From positions 62,001 through 126,000 of the forward strand of contig JAQENU010000005.1 of NCBI GenBank assembly GCA_027676805.1: DNA of 64,000 nucleotides, written 5' to 3'. This document shows positions 54,654 through 61,881 of this stretch, one piece after another. This DNA comes from Coprobacillaceae bacterium UN01-12pH3A. Its GTDB lineage: Bacteria; Bacillota_I; Bacilli_A; Erysipelotrichales; Coprobacillaceae. Position numbers and translations under genes: made by a program. Numbering within the stretch: the stretch's first letter is position 1; the number at the start of each line of letters is the position of its first letter. Under the pieces are notes generated by a model. It was not told the origin of the DNA. It worked only from the letters and a program-made list of their open reading frames with translations, and did no database searches.

Positions 54654-54672
54654 ACCCCTACTAGGGAGGGGT
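54654..54672 (+). promoter_or_regulatory. CsoR-type copper operator
   Basis: Inverted repeat ACCCCT-N7-AGGGGT, GC-rich in AT-rich surroundings and placed at the transcription start of copA. CsoR operators are G/C-tract pseudo-palindromes of this kind (TACCC...GGGTA), and csoR is the third element of the same operon. Confidence 0.75.
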
Positions 54673-54685
54673 GGAAAGGAGTTTT

Positions 54686-57178
54686 ATGAAAGAAAAATAT
54701 CGTATTACAGGGATGACATGCAGTGCCTGTTCGTCTTTTGTTGAAAATAGTGTAAAAAAGATTGATGGGGTAGAACATGTAGAAGTGAATCTATTGAGTC
54801 AATCGATGAATGTAGATTATGATGAATCGAAAGTAGACCAAAGTAAGATTATCAATGCAGTGACCAGCGGTGGTTATGGTGCCGAGCCGGAAGGAAAAAA
54901 AGGTCCTGTTCAAAAGACAGAGGTCAAAGATGATTTAAAAGAAATGAAGCAGCGTGTGATTTATTCATTTGTTTTTATGATCTTATTGATGTATGTATCG
55001 ATGTCTGTAATGTTTACTTATCCGATTCCATCTTTCTTTGTTGGTCATGAGAATGCTTTGATTTTAGTGCTGACACAGTTTTTATTAGTGTTGCCGATTG
55101 TCTATTTAAATCGTCAATATTTTATCAGAGGATTCCGTTCTTTATTTAAAGGACATCCCAATATGGATACATTGATTGCCATTGGATCTGGAGCATCGCT
55201 TGTTTACAGTTTGTTTGTTTTTTATGAGATGGCATTTGCTTATGGACATATGGATATGAATGCGATGAACAATCATTTTGTCCATGATCTTTATTTTGAG
55301 TCTGCCGGAATGATTTTAACTCTGATTACATTTGGGAAGTATTTAGAAGCACGTTCTAAACGTAAAACAACGGATGCAATATCAAAGCTGATTGATCTTA
55401 GTCCAAAACAGGCATTAGTTATTAAGGATGGTCAAGAAGTGATGGTACCGGTTGAAGAATTAATGATTGGCGATATTGTTTTAGTTAAACCGGGACAGAG
55501 TATTCCTAGTGATGGGATTGTTGTTGAAGGGTATAGTTATGTTGATGAGTCGATGCTGACCGGTGAAAGTATGCCGGTAGAAAAGCATGTTGATGATAAA
55601 GTGATTGGAGCCACTATGAACAAGCAAGGGGCATTCAAGTTTAAAGTAACAACCACTAATGAAAACTCTACTTTGTCAAAGATTATTTCGTTAGTCGAGG
55701 AAGCAAGCAATTCCAAAGCGCCGATGGCAAGTCTGGCAGATAAAGTATCTTCCATCTTCGTTCCAACGGTGATGGTGATTGCAGCAGTTGCTTTTGTTGT
55801 TTGGCTGCTTGTTGGAAAAACATTTAGCTTCTCCTTATCTATTGGGATTGCAGTTCTTGTTATTTCCTGTCCATGTGCATTAGGTTTAGCAACACCGGTC
55901 GCTATTATGGTCGGAACTGGAAAAGCAGCTGAAAACGGAATTCTGATCCGCAATGCGACAGGATTAGAAAATGCACATAAAGTGGATCATATCGTGTTAG
56001 ATAAAACTGGAACAATCACCGAAGGAAAACCAAGAGTAAGTGATATTGTATCCGATCGGTTAACTAAAAAAGAATTGCTGGCAATTGTGACAGCTTTAGA
56101 AAAAACTTCAGAACACCCCTTAGCCTTAGCTTTTAAAGAAGAAGGAGAAAAACTCGGGGCCGCTACTTTATCAGTGACCGATTTTGAAGCGAAAACCGGC
56201 TTTGGCATTACCGGTAATATTGAAGGCACTGCCTATTCAATAGGAAATATTCGCCTAATGGAACAATTAGGCATTCATGAAAACGCATATACAAAAAGAG
56301 CGGAGGCGTTGGCGAAATCCGGAAAGACAGTCATGTATGTTGCCAAAGATACAGAAGTGATCGGAATCACAGCAGTGTTTGATCATATTAAAGAAAGTAG
56401 TTATCATGCGATTGATGAACTTCATCGCTTAGGCATCAAGATCACGATGCTGACGGGAGACAACCGTTTGAGTGCCAATGCATTAAAAGATCAGCTGCAC
56501 TTAGATGAAATTATCGCAGAAGCTATGCCGGAAGATAAAGAAAAGAAGATCAGGCAGCTTCAGGCAGAACACCATTTTGTAGCGATGGTCGGCGATGGAA
56601 TCAACGATGCGCCGGCATTAAGCAGTGCCGATGTAGGGATTGCGATCGGTGCGGGAAGCGATATTGCTATTGATTCCGCTGATGTTATCTTAATGAAAAG
56701 TGACTTGAATGATGTTGTGACAACGATTGCTTTATCTAATAAAGTTGTCCGCAATATCAAACAGAATCTGTTCTGGGCATTCTTCTATAATTGTATTGGT
56801 ATCCCACTGGCAGCAGGGCTGCTTTATCCGATGTTCCAATTAAAACTAAATCCGATGTTTGGGGCACTGGCAATGAGCCTGTCTTCTGTATGTGTAGTAA
56901 CGAATGCTTTACGTTTAAGATTCTTTAAAGCAACAACCATCGAAAATAAAGAAAGAAAAGAGGAAATCAAGATGAAAAAAACAGTTTATATTGAAGGAAT
57001 GATGTGTGCGCATTGTCAGTCTCGTGTAAACGAGGCGTTAAATAATATTCCCGGTGTCACAGCAAAAGTGGATTTAGACAATAAATTAGCATATGTTGAA
57101 TTAAATGGCGATATCAGCGACGGGAAAATTAAAGAAGCAGTAGAAGATGCAGGATATAAAGTAACAGGTATTGAATAA
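54686..57178 (+). CDS. copA: Copper-exporting P-type ATPase with C-terminal CopZ-like domain
   Basis: An 830-residue P1B-type ATPase. N-terminal heavy-metal domain with GMTCSAC (Cys12, Cys15); membrane spans; actuator [11 protein letters not shown]; metal-site CPC at 395-397 in [11 protein letters not shown]; phosphorylated aspartate in DKTGT (439); [16 protein letters not shown]. From residue ~763 a complete second heavy-metal domain follows ([15 protein letters not shown]...), unusual at this end. The ATG at 54686 has AAAGGAG upstream. A CsoR operator lies at the promoter and csoR starts in the stop codon, so copper should induce the operon. Confidence 0.96.
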   Translation: MKEKYRITGMTCSACSSFVENSVKKIDGVEHVEVNLLSQSMNVDYDESKVDQSKIINAVTSGGYGAEPEGKKGPVQKTEVKDDLKEMKQRVIYSFVFMILLMYVSMSVMFTYPIPSFFVGHENALILVLTQFLLVLPIVYLNRQYFIRGFRSLFKGHPNMDTLIAIGSGASLVYSLFVFYEMAFAYGHMDMNAMNNHFVHDLYFESAGMILTLITFGKYLEARSKRKTTDAISKLIDLSPKQALVIKDGQEVMVPVEELMIGDIVLVKPGQSIPSDGIVVEGYSYVDESMLTGESMPVEKHVDDKVIGATMNKQGAFKFKVTTTNENSTLSKIISLVEEASNSKAPMASLADKVSSIFVPTVMVIAAVAFVVWLLVGKTFSFSLSIGIAVLVISCPCALGLATPVAIMVGTGKAAENGILIRNATGLENAHKVDHIVLDKTGTITEGKPRVSDIVSDRLTKKELLAIVTALEKTSEHPLALAFKEEGEKLGAATLSVTDFEAKTGFGITGNIEGTAYSIGNIRLMEQLGIHENAYTKRAEALAKSGKTVMYVAKDTEVIGITAVFDHIKESSYHAIDELHRLGIKITMLTGDNRLSANALKDQLHLDEIIAEAMPEDKEKKIRQLQAEHHFVAMVGDGINDAPALSSADVGIAIGAGSDIAIDSADVILMKSDLNDVVTTIALSNKVVRNIKQNLFWAFFYNCIGIPLAAGLLYPMFQLKLNPMFGALAMSLSSVCVVTNALRLRFFKATTIENKERKEEIKMKKTVYIEGMMCAHCQSRVNEALNNIPGVTAKVDLDNKLAYVELNGDISDGKIKEAVEDAGYKVTGIE
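56972..57178 (+). CDS. copZ: Possible internal start: free CopZ-like copper chaperone
   Basis: Within copA, the in-frame ATG at 56972 follows AAGAGGAAATCAAG, a usable ribosome site, and begins a complete 68-residue heavy-metal-associated domain (MxCxxC at GMMCAHC). The preceding ~15 residues are a charged linker. The same codons could thus give both the tail of CopA and a free CopZ. The alternative is a simple gene fusion with a leftover ribosome site. Confidence 0.45.
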   Translation: MKKTVYIEGMMCAHCQSRVNEALNNIPGVTAKVDLDNKLAYVELNGDISDGKIKEAVEDAGYKVTGIE

Positions 57179-57441
57179 TGAAGGGCGATCAAAAGAAAAC
57201 CCTGCAATATTTAAAGACAGCTCGCGGGCAGTTAGATGGCGTGATCAAAATGATTGAAGAGGATCGCTATTGTATCGATATCTCCAATCAGCTTCTAGCC
57301 ATTGAGTCCCTCGTTCAAAAAGCCAATCAGGAAGTATTGAAAGGGCATCTTCATCATTGTGTTAAAGAAGCTTTTGAAAGCGGTAAAGAAAATGAAAAGA
57401 TTGATGAGATTGTGCAATTAATCTCCAAAATGACAAAATAG
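57178..57441 (+). CDS. csoR: CsoR-family copper-sensing repressor
   Basis: An 87-residue helical repressor with the CsoR copper ligands: a cysteine in DRYCIDISNQ and HLHHCV further on (C-H-C pattern). It overlaps the copA stop by one base. Copper binding should release it from the operator at 54654-54672. Confidence 0.93.
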   Translation: MKGDQKKTLQYLKTARGQLDGVIKMIEEDRYCIDISNQLLAIESLVQKANQEVLKGHLHHCVKEAFESGKENEKIDEIVQLISKMTK

Positions 57442-57465
57442 CTAATTCTTTAGCTATTTTTTTCT
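57436..57465 (+). terminator. Terminator of the copA-csoR operon
   Basis: Stem AAATAGCTAA / TTAGCTATTT with a short loop, followed by TTTTCTT. Its left arm overlaps the csoR stop codon. Confidence 0.75.
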
Positions 57466-57522
57466 TAAACTTTAATTTAAAATATAGTATAATCAAATAA
57501 ATAAGCATTAGGGGGTAGAAGA

Positions 57523-58113
57523 ATGAAAAAATATATGAAGACAATCAAGCAAATTGTGTTTGTTGTGATCGTAGCAGCTATCTCTTTAACGATTGGATCT
57601 TTCATTGGCGGAAAACAGTCAAAACCGGAAATTACATCAGATCTGATTACTCAGCAATTACGTTCAGCAAGTGAATTAACGACTTTAGAATATTTATATA
57701 CCAATATCGGCAAGTTTGAAAATAATATTGATTTTAATGGCTGGAATATCCCGTTAACGACAAAAGAGTTTGTTTTGTCTTATGATGGCGTTATTAAAGC
57801 AGGAATCGATTTAGAAGCGTTGGAAGTAAAAGTAGAGGGACAAAAGATAGTGGTGACATTGCCGCAGGCAACCATTACCAGCCACGTCATCGATGAAAAA
57901 AGCATCCAGCTGTTTAATGAATCGAAAAATATTTTTAATCAGATCAGTGTTCAGGACTATGTCGACTTTACAAAAGTTCTAAAAGAAGAAAAAGAATTGG
58001 ATCTAGAAACAAAAGGATTACTGGAACAGGCACAGGAGAAGTCAAAAGAAGTGCTTACGACCTTGATCGATACCTTGACGGATCATGAATACACAATAGA
58101 GTTTACAGCATAA
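57523..58113 (+). CDS. DUF4230 membrane-anchored protein
   Basis: A 196-residue protein with one N-terminal membrane span (IVFVVIVAAISLTIGSFIGG) and an extracytoplasmic DUF4230 domain (LRSASELTTLEYLYTNIG, YDGVIKAGIDLEALEVKVEG). Its role is unknown. TAGGGGGTAG precedes the ATG; the DUF975 gene starts 26 bases later. Confidence 0.82.
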   Translation: MKKYMKTIKQIVFVVIVAAISLTIGSFIGGKQSKPEITSDLITQQLRSASELTTLEYLYTNIGKFENNIDFNGWNIPLTTKEFVLSYDGVIKAGIDLEALEVKVEGQKIVVTLPQATITSHVIDEKSIQLFNESKNIFNQISVQDYVDFTKVLKEEKELDLETKGLLEQAQEKSKEVLTTLIDTLTDHEYTIEFTA

Positions 58114-58139
58114 AAATACTACATAGGGGGAGGGATTAG

Positions 58140-58991
58140 ATGGATGTTTTAGCGATCAGGAAAAAAGCAAATGATATGTTTTATGGCTATTATCGTCTGT
58201 TAGTCCCTGCTTTTTATATGATTAACTGTGTGACTTTGCTTGCACAGTTATCCAGCAGCGGTTTTTTATCGTTAACGATTGAGTTTTTGTTAGTTACTTT
58301 ATCGCATGGTTTTATTCATATGGCATTAATGCTGGATCATGGTGAAGTGAAAGAATTTTCCTTCGGTGATATTTTTATCGGCATTAAGCAGTTTGCGAAA
58401 TACTTTCCTTCTTACATTGTAAGAAAAATTATTTTAGTGGGAGCGATGCTGCTGATCATGGTTCCGGCTTTCAGTATTTTGTATCATATGGCTGGGGAGC
58501 AGTTTTATCGTGTCTTTGACCACTTGATCTATTTATTATTTTCCAATAGTTTCCGCATCGATATGATCAGTTTTTTCTTAACCGATTATTTCTCTTGGTG
58601 GGTGCTTCTGTTTATTGGATTAGGTGTGATTGTTTATTTTTATCTGTCGGCAGTCTTTATATTAGTTCCCTGTATTGTCGAAGATTATGATTATGCTTGG
58701 AATGAAGCCTTGATCAAATCAGCTAAAATGATGAGCGGGCATATAAAAGATTTTATACGGCTAGTGCTGAGCTTTACACCTAATTATTTAGCTTACTTTG
58801 CCTCGTCATTGTTAGTGATGTCTGTTTGCGGTTTTTTACCCATTGCCGGCACTTCGACTTATTTGGTTATCTCCATGCTGTTGATGATCACGTCGTATCA
58901 GATTCGTTTCTATCAGGCAATTTCTATCTTTTATTTAGAATTGCGCGATCAGACACGCGAACCAAATTCACATGAACTTTTCAAGATTTAG
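58140..58991 (+). CDS. DUF975-like integral membrane protein
   Basis: A 283-residue membrane protein of about six spans. The segment WNEALIKSAKMMSGHIKDFI resembles the conserved cytoplasmic loop of DUF975 proteins. GGGGGAGGG precedes the ATG. proB begins 10 bases after the stop, so the two are co-transcribed, though a functional link is not evident. Confidence 0.7.
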   Translation: MDVLAIRKKANDMFYGYYRLLVPAFYMINCVTLLAQLSSSGFLSLTIEFLLVTLSHGFIHMALMLDHGEVKEFSFGDIFIGIKQFAKYFPSYIVRKIILVGAMLLIMVPAFSILYHMAGEQFYRVFDHLIYLLFSNSFRIDMISFFLTDYFSWWVLLFIGLGVIVYFYLSAVFILVPCIVEDYDYAWNEALIKSAKMMSGHIKDFIRLVLSFTPNYLAYFASSLLVMSVCGFLPIAGTSTYLVISMLLMITSYQIRFYQAISIFYLELRDQTREPNSHELFKI

Positions 58992-59001
58992 GGGAGAAAA
59001 T

Positions 59002-59778
59002 ATGGAAAAGATCGAACGTATTATTATAAAGGTAGGCAGTTCCTCATTATGTAATCATAATGGGGTTCTTGATTTAGAAAAGATGCTGCTGCTAGTTCAG
59101 CAGATAGCTTTGCTGAAAAAGGAAAATAAACAGATTCTGTTAGTAACTTCCGGTGCGATTGCGGCCGGAATGGGAGTTGTAAAATTATCTGAAAAGCCAG
59201 AAGAAGTTGCTAAGAAGCAAGCTCTAGCTGCTATAGGACAAACCCATTTGATGCATCATTATGAAGTGATTTTCAACATGTTTAAACTTAACTGTGCGCA
59301 GGTATTGTTGAATCATGATGATTTTAAAGAAGGGGAACGTTTGGAGCATCTGCGTCAGACTTTGCAGGCTCTTTTTGAAATGGAAGTAATTCCGATCATT
59401 AATGAAAATGATGCTTTAGCTGTCGAAGAAATTAAAGTGGGGGATAATGATACATTGGCTTCTTTACTGGTGCCGATCATGCCTGCCGACCTTTTGGTTT
59501 TAATCAGTGATATTGACGGGTTATATGATAAGAATCCTAATCTTCATGCCGATGCAAAATTAGTTTCAAAGGTAGAACATATTGATGAGAAAATCTTGCA
59601 GATGATTGATGATAAGCAAACGGCTTTAGGAACCGGCGGGATGGCAACGAAAATAAAAGCCGCTCGCTATGCAACGCAGAATCACTGTCATATGGTGATT
59701 ATGAACGGACAGGATATTCATCACCTGCACGAATTAGCAAATGGCATGTGTGTGGGAACTTGGTTTAAGGGGGAATAA
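59002..59778 (+). CDS. proB: Glutamate 5-kinase (short form)
   Basis: First enzyme of proline synthesis. The 258-residue protein comprises only the amino-acid-kinase domain: IIIKVGSSSLCNHNG, LVTSGAIAAGMGVVKL, PIINENDALAVEEIKVGDND and GTGGMATKIKAAR. The C-terminal PUA domain of the longer form is absent. The ATG at 59002 has AGGGGAG upstream; the earlier in-frame start lies in the previous gene. proA starts one base after the stop. Confidence 0.95.
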   Translation: MEKIERIIIKVGSSSLCNHNGVLDLEKMLLLVQQIALLKKENKQILLVTSGAIAAGMGVVKLSEKPEEVAKKQALAAIGQTHLMHHYEVIFNMFKLNCAQVLLNHDDFKEGERLEHLRQTLQALFEMEVIPIINENDALAVEEIKVGDNDTLASLLVPIMPADLLVLISDIDGLYDKNPNLHADAKLVSKVEHIDEKILQMIDDKQTALGTGGMATKIKAARYATQNHCHMVIMNGQDIHHLHELANGMCVGTWFKGE

Positions 59779-59779
59779 T

Positions 59780-61003
59780 ATGGAATTGCAAGATCAGTTA
59801 AGAGAAGTGAAAACAGCTTCTAAAGAGCTGGCACTTTTGACAGAGGAAAAGAGAAATCAGATTTTAAAGAATATTGCTTGTTTATTGATTGAGCGAAAAG
59901 AGGAAATTCTAACAGCCAATCGAAAGGATATTGCGAATGCCAAAGAATTAAGCAGTGCCATGACCGAACGTTTGACATTGACACCTGAAAAGATTGATGC
60001 GATGGCAAAACAGGTAGAAATTGTGGTGAAGCAAAAAGACCCCTTGCATCGTGAGCTAGAAAGTATACAACGTCCTAATGGATTATTGATAAAGAAAATG
60101 AGCATTCCTCTTGGTGTGATGGCAATTATTTATGAATCACGTCCCAATGTAACGATTGATGTTGCCTGCTTATGCGTAAAAAGCGGTAATGCCTGTGTAT
60201 TAAAAGGAGGAAAAGAAGCTCATTATACCAATCAGGTGCTAGTGGTTTTGATCCATGAAGCGATGCATGGGATCATTGACGAGCGTGCGGTGCTGCTGAT
60301 TGATTCATCAGACCTTGTTTTAGAATTAATCCAAAGTAATGGACTTGTTGATGTGGCAGTTCCGCGAGGAGGCAAAGGACTGATCGATTTTGTAGTTAAG
60401 AATGCGACTGTGCCTGTTATTGAAACCGGAGCAGGCATCTGTCATCAGTATGTAGATAAGAAGGCAGATCTCGATCAGGCGGTGAAAGTAGCAGTCAATG
60501 CTAAAGCATCAAGACCCTCTGTATGCAATGCTATTGAAACACTGCTTGTGCATAAAGAAGTTGCAGAATCCTTTTTAATCACTTTGAAGCAAGCTATGGA
60601 AGAGGCACATGTTGTCTTAAAAGGAGACGAACGTATTGCTCAATTTATTGATGTTGAACCCATTCATACAGAAGATTATGCAACTGAATATAATGATTAC
60701 ATTCTTAATTTAAAGATTGTGGATTCCTTGGAGGAGGCAGTTGCTCATATTCAGCGTTATTCTACCGGACATTCAGAAACAATCATGACGCAGGATAAAA
60801 GCCGTGCTCAATACTTTATAAACCATATTGACTCTGCCTGTGTTTATGTCAATGCCTCTACTCGTTTCAGTGATGGAGGAGAGTTTGGTTTTGGCTTGGA
60901 ATTGGGAATCAGCACCCAAAAGCTGCATGCCCGCGGACCATTAGGCTTACAGCAGATGACCACCTATCGCTACGTTATTTTTGGCGATGGACAAATACGA
61001 TAA
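59780..61003 (+). CDS. proA: Glutamate-5-semialdehyde dehydrogenase
   Basis: Second enzyme of proline synthesis, reducing glutamyl phosphate. The 407-residue ALDH-fold protein has IPLGVMAIIYESRPNVTIDV, GNACVLKGGKEA, the catalytic cysteine in ASRPSVCNAIETLLVHK and VNASTRFSDGGEFGFGLELG. AAGGGGG precedes the ATG. No proC is in the window; a terminator follows. Confidence 0.96.
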   Translation: MELQDQLREVKTASKELALLTEEKRNQILKNIACLLIERKEEILTANRKDIANAKELSSAMTERLTLTPEKIDAMAKQVEIVVKQKDPLHRELESIQRPNGLLIKKMSIPLGVMAIIYESRPNVTIDVACLCVKSGNACVLKGGKEAHYTNQVLVVLIHEAMHGIIDERAVLLIDSSDLVLELIQSNGLVDVAVPRGGKGLIDFVVKNATVPVIETGAGICHQYVDKKADLDQAVKVAVNAKASRPSVCNAIETLLVHKEVAESFLITLKQAMEEAHVVLKGDERIAQFIDVEPIHTEDYATEYNDYILNLKIVDSLEEAVAHIQRYSTGHSETIMTQDKSRAQYFINHIDSACVYVNASTRFSDGGEFGFGLELGISTQKLHARGPLGLQQMTTYRYVIFGDGQIR

Positions 61004-61010
61004 TAAGATG

Positions 61011-61038
61011 AACAAACCGATGTATGGTTTGTTTTTTT
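61011..61038 (+). terminator. Terminator of proBA
   Basis: Stem AACAAACC / GGTTTGTT with a seven-base loop, then TTTTTT. Confidence 0.85.
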
Positions 61039-61339
61039 GTCACCAATTATGCGTTAGAGAATAAGCTAGAAGATAAGCTGTCAAAAAAAGATTGAGCTTA
61101 TATAAAAACAAGCTATCATAAATGAGATAGTGGTTTGAAATCAACACATCACCGCAAAACTGTTGTTTAGACAACAACATTTATTACGTTTGATGGTGGT
61201 ATAGGGAATGAGCGCCGATTATGATATAAGTAAGGAATATAGTATAAAAAGAATATAAGAACGAAAGCGATGCCTGAGAAATAATAATACTAAATAGCCA
61301 AGATGAAAATAGAAGATAAAAAGATTTATATGATAATGG
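61039..61339. other. Gene-free gap upstream of the MarR operon
   Basis: About 300 bases without a credible ORF. A perfect hairpin TGTTGT-TTAG-ACAACA lies near 61163-61178, with no T-tract, so its role is unknown. The stretch ends at the MarR-controlled promoter. Confidence 0.4.
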
Positions 61340-61368
61340 TTGACATTAGTTAGGGTACTAACTATAAT
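61340..61368 (+). promoter_or_regulatory. Promoter of the MarR-ABC operon
   Basis: TTGACA (61340-61345), 17-base spacer, TATAAT (61363-61368): consensus. The spacer carries operator O1. Confidence 0.9.
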
Positions 61369-61410
61369 AAGAATACAATAGTTAGTATAGCTAACATTTA
61401 GTACGACTAA
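61347..61410 (+). promoter_or_regulatory. Three tandem MarR-type operators
   Basis: O1 is TAGTTAG-N4-CTAACTA (61347-61364), between -35 and -10. O2 is GTTAG-N5-CTAAC (61381-61395). O3 is TTAGT-N3-ACTAA (61398-61410). All share the half-site TTAG/CTAA and cover promoter and leader of the marR gene, which suggests autorepression. Confidence 0.75.
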
Positions 61411-61429
61411 CTATTTAGGAGGTGACAGA

Positions 61430-61879
61430 GTGGAAGAATATGGTTATATCACGACTTTACAGCAATTTGGTATGATGACGCATCAGTTGTTCCATAGTTT
61501 GACACGTCAAATGGCAAATCTTCCAGTATCGGCAGAAGCGCCGATTTTACTGCATGTCATAGAAAAGCATGGACCACTGACACAAAAGGATATCGCTCGA
61601 AGAATGCGTATTAAGCCGGCAACATTGACTGTTCGTTTACAGCGATTAGAAAAGATGGAATATGTGAAACGTGAAACCGATGTGAATGATAAACGTATCC
61701 AAAAGGTCAGTATAACCGATGAGGGTGTACGCATTATTAAAGAGTGTTATGAAGCATTCGGCTATGTTGCAAAACACGCATTTGATGGTTTTAGTGAGGA
61801 AGAAGTGAAAACATTCATTTTTTCGATACAGCGAATGAATGAAAACATTGAAAAAATTGATATGAAAGGAAAGGAATAA
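61430..61879 (+). CDS. MarR-family transcriptional regulator
   Basis: A 149-residue regulator with the winged helix at residues ~40-100 (PLTQKDIARRMRIKPATLTV, RLEKMEYVKRETDVNDKRIQ) and MarR-type dimer helices. It starts with GTG at 61430 after AGGAGGTGA. The ABC exporter gene follows two bases after its stop. It probably represses this operon through the three operators and senses an exported compound. Confidence 0.92.
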   Translation: MEEYGYITTLQQFGMMTHQLFHSLTRQMANLPVSAEAPILLHVIEKHGPLTQKDIARRMRIKPATLTVRLQRLEKMEYVKRETDVNDKRIQKVSITDEGVRIIKECYEAFGYVAKHAFDGFSEEEVKTFIFSIQRMNENIEKIDMKGKE

Positions 61880-61881
61880 GG

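Noticed and set aside
55537..55953. 138-codon minus-strand frame opposite copA
   Set aside because: Antisense to the conserved catalytic part of copA, with no start signal.
61150..61230. Small RNA at the TGTTGT/ACAACA hairpin
   Set aside because: No promoter or T-tract terminator brackets the hairpin.
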